A stretch of 64,000 nt of DNA from Zeugodacus cucurbitae. Lineage: Eukaryota > Arthropoda > Insecta > Diptera > Tephritidae. A program made the position numbers and the translations under genes. Positions 22,707-32,820 of this stretch are shown piece after piece. Within the stretch, counting starts at the first letter, position 1, and every line of letters starts with the position of its first letter. The notes under the pieces are model-generated. The model was not told where the DNA came from and made no database searches. It saw only the letters and a program-made list of their open reading frames with translations. The DNA is taken from the NCBI RefSeq assembly GCF_028554725.1, contig NC_071670.1, forward strand, positions 30,498,001 to 30,562,000, read 5' to 3'.

Positions 22707-24342
22707 CTTCTTCTTCTTCTTGATTGGCGTAGACACCACTTACGCGGTTATAGCCGAGTCCAAAACAGCGCGCCACGTATCCCTCCTTCTGGCAGTTTGG
22801 CGCCAATTGGTTATTCCAAGCGAAGCCAGGTCCCTCTCCACCTGGTCCTTCCATCGAAGTGGAGGTCTCCCTCTTCCTCGGCTTCCACCAGCGGTTACTG
22901 CATCGAATACTTTCAGAGCTGGAGCACTTTCATCCATTCGAACAACATGACCTAGCCAGCGTAGCCGCTGTTTTTTTATTCGCTGGACTATGTCTATGTC
23001 GTCGAATAACACATACAGCTCATCGTTCCATCGTCTGCGGTATTCGCCGTTGCCAATTCTTAAGGGACCATAAATCTTCCGCAAAACCTTTCTCTCGAAA
23101 ACTCCTAGTGCCGTCTCATCGGATGTTGACATCGTCCACGCTTCTGCACCGTAAAGTACGACGGGAATGATGAGAGACTTGTAGAGTTTGGTTTTTGTTC
23201 GTCGAGAGAGGACTTTACTTTTCAATTGCCTACTTAGTCCATAGTAGCACCTGTTGGCAAGAGTGATTCTGCGTTGGATTTCCAGGCTGACATTGTTATT
23301 GTTGTTAATGCTGGTTCCCAGGTAGACGAAATTATCTACAACTTCAAAGTTATAACTGTCAACAGTGGCGTGGGAACCAAGACGCGAATGCGCTGACTGT
23401 TTGTTTGACGACAGGAGATATTTCGTCTCGTCCTCGTTCACCACCAGACCCATACGCTTCGCTTCCTTATCCAGTCTGGAGAAAGCAGAACATACGGCGC
23501 GGGTGTTGTTTCCAATGATATCGATATCATCGGCGTACGCCAGTAGCTGTACACTCTTGTAGAAGATTGTACCTTCTCTATTTAGCTCTGCAGCTCTTAT
23601 AATTTTCTCCAGCATCAAGTTAAAGAAGTCGCACGATAGTGAGTCACATTGTCTGAAACGTCTGGTATCGAACGGCTCGGAGAGGTCCTTCCCGATCCAG
23701 ACATCGCGGCATAAAGGCAACTCCTTTTCGTACTGTCGAAAGCAACTTTAAAATCGACAAAAAAGTGATGTGTGTCGATCCTACTTTCACGGATCTTTTT
23801 TTCAATATTTGGCACATGGTGAATATCTGGTCGGTTGTTGATTTTCCAGGTCTAAAGCCACACTGATAAGGTCCAATCAGTTTGTTGACGGTGGGCTTTA
23901 GTCTTTCACACAATACGCTCGACAGAACCTTATACGCGATGTTGTGGAGGCTTATCCCACGGTAATTGGCGCAAATTGTGAGTACACTGAGATTCCAATC
24001 GTCAGGCATGCTTTCTTCCGACCATATTCTGCAAAGAAGCTGATGCAAGCACCTTATCAGCTCTTCGCCGCCGTATTTGAATAGCTCGGCCGGTAATCCA
24101 TCGACCCCCGCCGCCTTATTATTCTTCAAGTGGGTAATTGCTATTCGAATTTCTTCACGGTCGGGCAATGGAACATCTGCTCCATCGTCGTCGATTGGGG
24201 AATCGCCATCTCCTGGTGTTGTACTTTCACTGCCATTCAGCAGGCTAGAGAAGTGTTCCCTCCACAAACTCAGTATACTCTGGTCATCAATAACTAGATC
24301 ACCTCTGGGGGTCCTACAGGAGTGTGCTCCGGTCTTGAAACC
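22707..24342 (-). mobile_element. 5'-truncated RTE-clade LINE (copy 1)
   Basis: The element is 1.64 kb, flanked by a 15-bp duplication. The 3' end on the minus strand is GGTGTCTACGCCAATCAAG followed by a short GAA repeat, a microsatellite-like tail usual for RTE elements. The 5' end stops inside the ORF at a point equal to about 31310 in the longer copy 2. The sequence is very close to copy 2 but has small deletions, for example about 75 bases near 23700 that remove the end of the segment before RT motif B. It sits in SPR intron 1 in the sense orientation. Confidence 0.88.
22740..24267 (-). pseudogene. RTE reverse transcriptase, frameshifted
   Basis: Frames at 23644-24267 and 22740-23720 together cover the RT. 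Visible are LKNNKAAGVDGLPAELFKYG, NYRGISLHNIAYKVLSSVLC, YQCGFRPGKSTTDQI, a decayed motif A and motif C LLAYADDIDIIGN. The C-terminus is WLGHVVRMDESAPALKVFDA then RGRPPLRWKDQVERDLASLG. The RGRP..W.D.V..DL tail and YADD box are usual in the RTE and related clades. Frameshifts and a deletion break it, so it cannot be active. Confidence 0.85.
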
Positions 24343-24357
24343 TATGAGCTGAACCTT
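24343..24357. repeat. Target site duplication, right copy
   Basis: TATGAGCTGAACCTT, pairing with 22692-22706. Confidence 0.9.
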
Positions 24358-24640
24358 GCTAAGAGCAAATAGCTCAGCAGATTTCCTGCAATTTTTCTTA
24401 GGTCAGAATTATCTCGCGGTCGCACAGATACTGGCGATTGCAGCTTTTGTGCCCTTACGAGCAAGCTCACCGGCTTTTCAGTTCCCAACGATACCACTAC
24501 GGTCTGGGACCGAAACGAATTATATTCAAGTTGCTGGAAGCTATTGATCCTTGACTCCTTGACTAACTTTGAGCGAACAGTCAGCGACCACATGGCCAGG
24601 AGTTCCACTATACTATCCGAGTGAATGCTCACCTCTCTGA

Positions 24641-26229
24641 CAAAGGTAATCTATCATATGCTGCCTTTATGACATCCTGAATCCTAAAACATCCTAAAGC
24701 TGCATAGCATTGAGTGTGAGTGTTCATCTTCATTATACATTTAGATCAACCTTAAGCTTAAAGCTTTAATCGAGCTATTCGTAGCTTAAATTGTTAGCTG
24801 ATTACGCCTGACGAACAATTGCTTGTGACGAACTATTTCTTACTCTAGTTCTTACTCTTCAAATTGACTTCACCAGTCAATTGAAGCTCAGATCCTTAAT
24901 TGATTTGGTTTGAGGAATGCTCACTAATTCAAAGTAACCAAATACAACTTTCGACAAACAAATATATGCAAGTTTCTAGTAGCCGAAATTTCACCGAGAG
25001 ACCGAACTTTTAAACTTACTAATGCAACTATTGAGTGAACAAAGCTCTAGAAACCTGTTAACTTCATAACTGCCTACCACCGTTGACCATTTCTATAACA
25101 ACTAATTACACCCAGGCTAGTCCTAAAATACATTTTAAATGACAAATAAGTTAGTGGACTATTTGGCTTAATACTTCTAAAAATGTAATTAGTGTTCTAT
25201 TTCAAATCGTTGCTGGATGCAAAACAAGCAGAGCGCTCGCAGCATGAAATTCATAATACGCAGAAAAGACAAACAAAAGTCTGAAGTGTTGAAATTAGCA
25301 CGAACCGGCAACGAGCGCAGAGGAAGGACGTTGGAAAAGCCATATGCTGCCTGAAATGCTAATAATATCGATTTCATTTTAATGTCTGTTAGCATTCTTC
25401 AGTGTGCGTTGGAAGGCAGTGTGTTGTCACTTAGAAATGTGTTTACTGTTTGCATGCTATGACACATACGCGGGCACCACCTCCTCTTGCCATGCCTTGT
25501 GCTACCAGGGCGTATACTTAATATTGAAATTAATGTTGTCATCGATTTCGCGTGTTTACATCAAGGATCTGACACTGAAATCACTGCGCATTACGAGCAT
25601 GCAAAGCGGATATAGTAGTGTGTGGGTGTGTGTATATGTATGTACACATATATATACATGTGAGTAGGTATGCTAGTGTAAGCGTGTCATGTGTGCATTT
25701 CAGTGATTGCATTCACGCCTTGTACGCTTCTAATCAGTAAGACTGATCGCAAGAGGTACTGTTATTGTGTAGGATACACATATATATAAGTATGTAAGGG
25801 AGCTTAGTGTTTGGTTATGTATGTAGATGAGTTTAATAAGTGGAAATTATGACTGTAACTTGTTGTAGAACAAAGGCAAGATTTAATCACATGAGATATG
25901 CTGTCTGTGTGCATAATCTTTCAACTAGAAAAAATCAAGTTCAATGCCATGGGATTAAACTTATATCAGAACAACAAGTTATTTATATAGTCGAGCAGAT
26001 ATCTGAAGAGTCTTTGAAGATTTACTAATTCCAATTTTTTAATATTTTATTAGTAAATAGTTCATCCATATGTTTTTAAATTCGTATTGCTTTGATATTT
26101 TATTTCAAAGATTAATTTATAAAGATTAAGTATTAATTTTTAGATGTTATAAATCCTATAAAAATCTGAAATAATTTTATTGATATGTGAAGCATGTCAC
26201 TGCAATTAGTGTATTCATTTAACACCATT

Positions 26230-26231
<2 letters not shown>
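24641..26231. other. SPR intron 1, no recognised feature
   Basis: Only chance ORFs are seen (for example 25404-25667). Several TA and GT-rich short tracts occur near 25620-25665 and 25780. Confidence 0.4.

Positions 26232-26260
<29 letters not shown>
26232..26260. repeat. (CT)n microsatellite near the SPR exon 1 donor
   Basis: About fourteen CT units on the plus strand, so GA repeats in the SPR transcript, beginning 33 bases inside intron 1 after the GTAAGT donor at 26293-26288. Confidence 0.9.
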
Positions 26261-26267
<7 letters not shown>

Positions 26268-26293
26268 TCACAACGAAATATTACAACACTTAC

Positions 26294-26786
26294 CCATTAG
26301 TACGAAATTTGTGGGCGTGGCCAAGTGTTTCTTACTTAATACCAACACAATCAAAGAATTCGTCACCACCGTTACGACCAATAGGACGGGCATGATATAG
26401 CCATACAAAGGTAATCCATATTCCAACGGATTATCGCAGGTCACATTCCAGTATGTTACATTTGCGCTCTCGTCGAAGGCCAAACATGGTGGCGGATACT
26501 CATAATAGTCGCTCGAATTGTGATCTAATGGCTGTGTATCATTATAGACCTGTGTGCTACCCACTGCCGCCATGAGTTCACTGTAGCTGGCACTGACTGT
26601 AACAGCGCTGCCGCCACCGTCACCGTCGCCGTCACTGCTCCAGTATGGTAGCGCTAACGTTGTTGTTGTTGCAGACGCATAAGACGCATTACTCGTGTCC
26701 AAGATGGGTGACATAACGGCGGCCATAGTTTCTGTTACAAGGCTTGCTGCTTTAGTGTTGTATTTCTGGTTTTGTTGTGCAGTCAT
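26294..26786 (-). CDS. SPR: Sex peptide receptor (SPR), exon 1 coding: N-terminus and TM1
   Basis: Encodes residues 1-164 plus one base, with donor CTAATGG before GTAAGT. The extracellular N-terminus is long (about 125 residues), Ser/Thr rich, with an acidic DGDGDGGG run and five N-glycosylation sequons (Asn33, 82, 90, 109, 114). TM1 is YGYIMPVLLVVTVVTNSLIV, then the intracellular KKHLATPTNFVLM. I chose ATG at 26786 as the first in-frame ATG; an in-frame TAA lies upstream at 26862-26864. ATG at 26726 has a better context (AACTATGG) and would give 451 residues. A possible acceptor, ACTTTCCCAG, ends at 26852, so the exon may begin at 26851 with further 5' exons. The N-terminus seems longer than in Drosophila (about 435 residues in total, from memory). 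Confidence 0.9.
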
Positions 26787-26851
26787 ATTTCTTTGAAACT
26801 CGACCAAACACACTGTGTTCTTTGTTGTAACTTTGTGAATAATGGCCAAGG

Positions 26852-27230
26852 CTGGGAAAGTTTAATAACGCTTAGCGTCAGTTGTCTGCTTATTTTGTTG
26901 CACTTTTGTTGTCAGTATTCCTATATTCAGCCATTTTAGGCGGTGATTTTATCAATCTTTCAATATTTCAGCTCCCTTAGCAAGTTATTTCGGAATAATT
27001 GAATTGGTTGCACGCTTTATGAAACCACCTAAAAGAAATCAAAAATAGAGACTTGAGTTTAGATTATTTGTATAATTAATATTAATAAGAACAAATAATA
27101 TCTTGAGCAATTTATAAAAACAACTTAAGCCGACTTAAGCAATTGACAAGATTTTGAGTTAATCTCACTCAAGTACTAGCTGTGTTCTATCTCAGACAAG
27201 ATTCTAAAGTTTCAAATCAGGATTTATAAA
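26852..27230. other. Immediately upstream of SPR exon 1
   Basis: No TATA box or coding frame is recognised. The candidate minus-strand acceptor (TTATTAAACTTTCCCAG) at its left edge suggests that this is intron rather than promoter. Confidence 0.35.
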
Positions 27231-27947
27231 GGGTGATCCAATTCGAGGTTTCCTTTTTTTAAACAAAAAAACAGAGAAAACACAAATTTTTTGGGAAATG
27301 TTTATTATCAATCGAAATAATATTCTTTGGCATTTATTTATTTTTTTAAGATTATCTCTTTCAAATATTGGCCGCGGTTACGACCATGCGCTGAGTCCAA
27401 TGTTCAATGACTCGTTTGGGCATTTCGACTGGGGAATGACACGCTTGATGTTTTGCGTCAAGGCATGCATTGAAGCGGATTGTCCGCATAGAATTTATCC
27501 CACAGGAAAAAGGAAATCCATGGATGGACCAATAGTTCCACCGGTCCACAAACCGCACCAAACCGTTGGTTTTTTCTGGATAAAATAGAGATCTTGAATT
27601 TTTTCAGGTTACTCCTTGTCCGAAATTTCGACAATTTTGCTTATTTACATATCCATTGAGCCAGATATGGGCCTCATCACTGAACAAAAGTTGGCTCAAA
27701 ATCGTCGGATCTTCTTGAAACTTTTCAAAACACCATAGAGCAAAGCGATATCGCTTGGGAAAGTCGAGCAGCTTCAGTTTTTAACAAACTGTATTTTGTA
27801 CGCTTTCAATTTGAGACCTCGACATAAATGCGCCAAATCGTTCCATACGTCAGTACGAGTTGCTGCGAACGGCACCGAATCGACTCTCCACGGACTTCGT
27901 GTACACTGAAGCTATTCGGTTAAATAATATCCAATAATGAATACTGG
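27231..27947 (-). pseudogene. Mariner-family transposon relic
   Basis: The left end GGGTGATCCAATTCGAGGTT matches, inverted, the right end of the copy at 20600-21017. The minus strand has the C-terminal end of a transposase, with FDACLDAKHQACHSPVEMP-like sequence and PKRVIEHWTQRMVVTAANI at 27361-27561. Further on is a segment whose plus-strand form CCATTGAGCCAGATATGGGC, then CTCATCACTGAACAAAAGTT, matches the catalytic-region DNA of this transposon group. Frameshifts and internal losses are many. It may extend beyond the nested insertion at 27948-28086 to about 28140. Confidence 0.65.
27936..27947. repeat. Target site duplication, left copy
   Basis: AATGAATACTGG, repeated exactly at 28087-28098. 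Confidence 0.8.
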
Positions 27948-28086
27948 ACCAGGAGACCAGGTGGAGAGCGACCTGGTTACACTTAGAATCTCCAACCGGC
28001 GCCGAACTGCGAAGGAAAGAGAGGAGAGGAGGACGATTCGGCTATAACCGGCTAAACGGTTGAACACCAATCACATGCATATATAC
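27948..28086 (+). mobile_element. Very short 5'-truncated RTE-like insertion
   Basis: Only 139 bases between 12-bp duplications. The plus strand reads DQVESDLVTLRISNRRRTAK, related to the RTE C-terminus of copies 1 and 2 (DQVERDLASLGITNWRQTAR), and then CTATAACCGGCTAAACGGTT, related to their 3' ends. It diverges clearly from both, so it belongs to another subfamily or is older. Confidence 0.75.
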
Positions 28087-28098
28087 AATGAATACTGG
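28087..28098. repeat. Target site duplication, right copy
   Basis: AATGAATACTGG, pairing with 27936-27947. Confidence 0.8.
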
Positions 28099-29570
28099 CT
28101 CTCTATACACTCCGATTCACTTGAATAGGTACATATTTTATTTATAAGATACGGCCTATATTGCTTCATTTAAACATCGCAGAAGCTTCATTTAGCTTGG
28201 TTTTAAAGATCGGTCTATTTTGAACAAATTTAATGAAAATCCATCCATCTCCCAACATTTGTATTGGCACAGCTACGACGAAATTCAGCAAAATACTACT
28301 TTAAAGTATTCTAAGACACTGTTATATGTATATAAATATCGTATCAGTTCGCCCGACATTGTGCAACCTGTTCAATTTTAAATAGTAAATATACATAATT
28401 AATTATCCGCACATCATCATGCATTCATCCATAATTTGCAATCGTCAAAGCATTAACTCATCAACCGCATTTCAATTGAATATTAATTCACTCAACAATG
28501 GATTTTGTAATTCGTTTCGTAACATCAAAGCAGGGTAGGACACTTCATGTAATGAGCGAACTAAAAGGTTTGACATTTGACAGCCTGCCAGCCAACCATA
28601 GTGGGAGTCTGCTTGTGTTGCTGTATTTTCCAATTTCGTGCTTTTAATTAGTAATTTCCCCACTGACAAAGTATAACATATATACAAATGCTTTAATCAA
28701 TATGATTGCAAACAAATTCATTTGTATATATTTATAACGGCATGTCATTTGTAAGCACTCTCCGTATATATGGATTAATCAGACAGATACTTTGCCATTA
28801 AAATTTAAATTATTAATACCCAATGCGAGGAGTACACCTAATTTCTTTTTCATATTTTTGATAGGAAAATACAAAGGCAAGCAATTAAAAGCCCTGAAGT
28901 ATTATGTGCGGAGAAAAAATGCTGAACGGAAATTAATTAATTATTTTAATTCTCGTTGCAAAGCCACCAGACAAATTCCGATTTTTGTTTAACAATTTTG
29001 GAATTTTACCAGCGGTAATGTTTATGAAATTAAATAATTTTTCCATTCATCAGAGAAATTTTTGGAATTGAGAAAATTTGAGAATATGTACTTGTATATT
29101 GTATATTGTATACTCGTATAAGTATATTTTGTATATTTTCGCCAATACCTGCGTGACCAGAACACCTATTCAAATTTTACTGAATATGAGATCAAGTGAA
29201 TTTGAGTGAAATTGGTGTATTTACCGATGAACTTCTTGCGTTGCGCCTATGCCTTTATCAATGCATACTTACGTATTTTAATTAAAAGAATAAGTAGAAT
29301 TTTTGGTGATTGTGCCGAGATTTTTAAGGTATTATATGGGTTTCGAGAGCCGAATTTATTAAATTCTACAGTAACTATAAAGTAAATTCATAGAATACTA
29401 AAAAATCAAGTCAGTCCGCCATAACTCACAATATAAAACTCGGTATCTTTGGGAGATACAGTCTGAAGAAGCTGCACGCTCCGGGGTTTGCTTTCCAATT
29501 CGGTTATCAAAATTTCACGAAAAGTAATTCACCGATCTTGATGAAATTTTAGACAGGTATTGTACAAAGG
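28099..29570. other. Non-coding DNA, no recognised feature
   Basis: AT-rich with only chance ORFs (28472-28687, 28792-28992). Confidence 0.4.
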
Positions 29571-29583
29571 ATTATTTTCAATT
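29571..29583. repeat. Target site duplication, left copy
   Basis: ATTATTTTCAATT, repeated exactly at 32753-32765. Confidence 0.8.
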
Positions 29584-29612
29584 CTCTTCTTCTTGACTGG
29601 CGTAGACACCGC

Positions 29613-31129
29613 TTACGCGGTTATAGCCGAGTCCAAAACAGCGCGCCACGTATCCCTCCTTCTGGCAGTTTGGCGCCAATTGGTTATTCCAAGCGAAGCC
29701 AGGTCCCTCTCCACCTGGTCCTTCCATCGGAGTGGAGGTATCCCTCTTAATCTGCTTCCACCAGCGGGTACTGCATCGAATACTTTCAGAGCTGGAGCAC
29801 TTTCATCCATTCGGACAACATGACCTAGCCAGCGTAGCCGCTGTTTTTTTATTCGCTGGACTATGTCTATGTCGTCGAATAGCACATACAGCTCATCATT
29901 CCATCTTCTGCGGTATTCGCCGTTGCCAATTCTTAAGGGACCATAAAACTTCCGCAAGACCTTTCTCTCGAAAACTCCTAGTACCGTCTCATCGGATGTT
30001 GACATCGTCCACGCTTCTGCACCGTAAAGTACGACGGGAATGATGAGAGACTTGTAGAGTTTGGTTTTTGTTCGTCGAGAGAGGACTTTACTTTTCAATT
30101 GCCTACTTAGTCCATAGTAGCACCTGTTGGCAAGAGTGATTCTGCGTTGGATTCGTTCTGACATTGTTATTGGTGTTAATGCTGGTTCCCAGGTAGACGA
30201 AATTATCTACAACTTCAAAGTTATAACTGTCAACAGTGGCGTGGGAGCCAAGACGCGAATGCGCTGACTGTTTGTTTGACGACAGGAGATATTTCGTCTT
30301 GTCCTCGTTCACCACCAGACCCATACGCTTCGCTTCCTTATCCAGTCTGGAAAAAGCAGAACTAACGGCGCGGGTGTTGTTTCCAATGATATCGATATCA
30401 TCGGCGTACGCCAGTAGCTGTACACTCTTATAGAAGATTGTACCTTCTCGATTGAGCTCTGCAGCTCGTATTAATCTCCAGCATCAGGTTAAAGAAATCA
30501 CACGAGAGTGAGTCACCTTGTCTGAAACCTCGTCTGGTATCGAACGGCTCGGAGAGGTCCTTCCCGATCCTGACGGAGCTTTTGGTGTTGCTCAACGTCA
30601 GCTTACACAGCCGTATTAGTTTTGCGGGGATACCAAATTCAGACATCGCGGCATAAAGACAGCTCCTTTTCGTGCTGTCGAAAGCAGCTTTAAAGTCGAC
30701 AAAGAGATGGTGTGTATCGATCCTATTTTCACGGGTCTTCTCCAAAATTTGGCGCAATATCTGGTCGGTTGTTGATTTTCCAGGTCTAAAGCCACACTGA
30801 TAAGGTCCAATCAGTTTGTTGACGGTGGGCTTTAGTCTTTCACACAATACGCTCGACAGAACCTTATACGCGATGTTGAGGAGGCTTATCCCACGGTAAT
30901 TGGCGCAAATTGTGGGGTCTCCCTTTTTGTGTATTGGGTAGAGTACACTGAGATTCCAATCGTCAGGCATGCTTTCTTCCGACCATATTCTGCAAAGAAG
31001 CTGATGCAAGCACCTTATCAGCTCTTCGCCGCCGTATTTGAATAGCTCGGCCGGTAATCCATCGGCACCCGCCGCCTTATTGTTCTTCAAGCGGGTAATT
31101 GCTATTCGAATTTCTTCACGGTCGGGCAA
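29613..31129 (-). pseudogene. RTE reverse transcriptase of copy 2, frameshifted
   Basis: 30428-31129 holds motifs NNKAAGADGLPAELFKYGGE, CANYRGISLLNIAYKVL, YQCGFRPGKSTTDQI, motif A HLFVDFKAAFDSTKRS and motif B RRGFRQGDSLSCDFFNLML. A frameshift near 30470 separates motif C (LLAYADDIDIIGN, about 30385-30425). Another near 30150 separates the thumb and C-terminal domain (29613-30164), ending ITNWRQTARRRDTWRAVLDS. All catalytic Asp residues are present, but in different frames. The protein would nick and reverse-transcribe at chromosomal targets in an intact relative. Confidence 0.88.
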
Positions 31130-31228
31130 TGGAACATCTGCTCCATCGTCGTCGATTGGGGAATCGGGTTCGCCATCTCCTGGTGTTGTACTTTCACTGC
31201 CATTCAGCAGGCTGGAGAAGTGTTCCCT

Positions 31229-31570
31229 TCACAAACTCAGTATACTCTGGTCATCAATAACTAGATCACCTCTGGGGGTCCTACAGGAGTGCGCTCCGGT
31301 CTTGAAACCTTCAGTTAGTCGCCGGATCTTTTCGTAAAATTTTCGAGCATTACCCCTGTCGGCCAGCTTGTCAAGATCTTCATACTCACGCATTTCTGCC
31401 TCTTTCTTTCGTTTTCTGCAAATGCGTCTCGCTTCCCTCTTCAGCTCTCGGTATCTTTCCCATCCCGCTCGTGTTGCGGTCGATCGCAACATTGCGAGAT
31501 AGGCAGTCTGTTTTCTCTTCTCTGCGAGACGACAATCCTCAGCTGTTTTTTTGGCTTTTCCGAAAGCCAA
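31229..31570 (-). pseudogene. RTE linker between endonuclease and RT
   Basis: 113 open codons, Arg/Lys rich and helical in character (ELKREARRICRKRKKEAEMR, EDLDKLADRGNARKFYEKIR). It joins the endonuclease frame (ending 31596) and the RT frame (starting 31129), each separated by a frameshift or stop. The 5' end of truncated copy 1 corresponds to about 31310 inside this segment. Confidence 0.75.
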
Positions 31571-31595
31571 TGGTTTCGGTTGCAGCTGTACGTAA

Positions 31596-32474
31596 TTAGT
31601 TTGATATGCCGTCCCACAGCTCCCTTATACCGAGATGCTGATGAGTGCTCTCAGAGAGCAGGAGTGCAAGTCGAGTAGAAAATCGTTCGGCTGTCGGTTG
31701 TGATTGCAGCTTCTCGATGTCGAACCTTCCTTGTGTTTGTTGACGTGTGCGCTTTTCTACACAGAGGCGGGTGCGTATCTTAGCTGCTACAAGATAGTGG
31801 TCCGAGTCGATGTTGGGACCACGAAGCGTACGCACATCAAAAACACTGGAGACATGTCGATCCGGGGACAGCCAAGTAGCTTGATGGATTTTCTTATGCT
31901 GGAATCTAGTACTACAGATGACCATATTTCGGGCCCCGGCGAAGTCGATCAGCCTCAGACCGTTTGGTGATGTTTCGTCATGGAGGCTGAATTTTCCGAC
32001 TGTTGTGCCAAAGACACCTTCTTTACCCACCCTAGCGTTGAAATCGCCAAGCACGATTTCATAGAAGGTATCTTTGATCACTTCGTCTTTCTCTTCCGTC
32101 GGGGCGTGGGCGCAAATCAGCGATATGTTGAAGAACCTCGCTTTGATGCGGATTGTGGCTAGACGTTCATCCACCGGAGTGAATGCCAGGACTCGACGAC
32201 GGAGTCTCTCTCCCACCACGAATCCCACACCGAATTTGCGCTCCTTTATATGACCGCTGTAGTAGATGTCACAAGGACCCACCTTCTTCCGTCCTTGTCC
32301 CGTCCATCGCATTTCTTGGATTGCGGTGATGTCAGCCTTTACTCTTACGAGGACATCAACCAGCTGGGCAGAAGCACCTTCCCAATTAAGGGTCCGGACA
32401 TTCCAGGTGCATGCCCTTATTTCGTAGTCCTTTAAACGTTTGCAGTGGTGGTCATCAAAATTGGGGTCTCTCAT
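31596..32474 (-). pseudogene. RTE apurinic-type endonuclease domain, copy 2
   Basis: 292 open codons starting at a plausible element ATG. Motifs of the exonuclease-endonuclease-phosphatase fold, in order: TWNVRTLN (Asn), DITAIQEMRWTGQG (Glu), ICAHAPT, LGDFNARVG (Asp and Asn) and SDHYLVAAKI (Asp and His). Between DTFYE and IVLGDFNARVG the spacing is short, so an in-frame deletion of roughly 15-20 codons is likely. Related host-annotated proteins are often mislabelled craniofacial development protein 2; this is a transposon domain. Confidence 0.85.
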
Positions 32475-32752
32475 CCGAGGCTGTTTTTTTCTTTTTCATT
32501 TGGGGGGTGTTTTTATGTGGTGGGTCCCAAACCCTACGCACAACCGCATAGGCGGGTTTCGCCTTCTCACTTTAGCTCGCCCCCAAACGGATGTCTGTTG
32601 GCTACCCAGAGGATACTTGGTCTAAGACCGGAAGTCGTGAGCTGCTTGAGCCACATGTAAAAGAATCGTTCCTGGCCACTCCCAAGTGAATGACAATCAG
32701 AAACTTTCCTCACTTACGTGAACTTCTACATATGACTCCATCCTCCGATACA

Positions 32753-32765
32753 ATTATTTTCAATT
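32753..32765. repeat. Target site duplication, right copy
   Basis: ATTATTTTCAATT, pairing with 29571-29583. Confidence 0.8.
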
Positions 32766-32820
32766 ACAACGATTAAAATAAAATGCCGCAAAATAATAAA
32801 CCTACCCTACTACTACTTAC

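Larger units (their letters stand above)
22574..24640 (-). pseudogene. Older LINE with RNase H, split by an RTE insertion
   Basis: The minus strand at 24358-24632 gives a decayed RNase H segment (SIHSDSIVELL, then SLTVRSKLVKES), typical of the SDS...SxxVxSKLVxE part in Jockey- and LOA-like LINEs. After the RTE insertion it resumes at 22691 to about 22580 as TGHCPLKLHAVRQNILSDAN, matching the region before the C-terminal Cys-rich motif (TGHxPxxxHA.R). So 22574-22706 and 24343-24640 are one relic interrupted at 22707-24342. Frameshifts are frequent. Confidence 0.7.
29584..32752 (-). mobile_element. Near full-length RTE-clade LINE (copy 2)
   Basis: The element is 3.17 kb, flanked by a 13-bp duplication, and about the length expected for a complete RTE element. 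On the minus strand: a 5' UTR of about 280 bases (32475-32752), one long but broken ORF with AP endonuclease then RT, and a short 3' end GGTGTCTACGCCAGTCAAGA with an AAGAAGAGAA tail. It has far fewer lesions than the other LINEs here, and its identity to copy 1 looks high by eye, so both are fairly recent. Assignment to RTE rests on size, single ORF with endonuclease first, YADD box, the C-terminal RGxPPLRW motif and the microsatellite tail. Confidence 0.87.

Noticed and set aside
22720..24352. Several plus-strand ORFs of 65-103 codons
   Set aside because: Shadows of the RTE reverse transcriptase on the minus strand; equivalent shadows occur over copy 2.
26270..26293. Extension of SPR exon 1 past the VLM codons
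   Set aside because: The frame continues as KCCNISL only by reading through the GTAAGT donor; exon 2 restores the family sequence.
26787..26849. SPR start at 26849
   Set aside because: The codon there is TTG, not ATG, and an in-frame TAA lies just upstream; the first ATG is at 26786 unless an upstream exon is spliced in.
31596..32474. Host gene for craniofacial development protein 2
   Set aside because: The domain is the endonuclease of a LINE with flanking duplications; the host-style name is a common mislabel.
31704..32660. Plus-strand ORFs opposite the endonuclease
   Set aside because: Antisense shadows of the RTE endonuclease and its 5' UTR.
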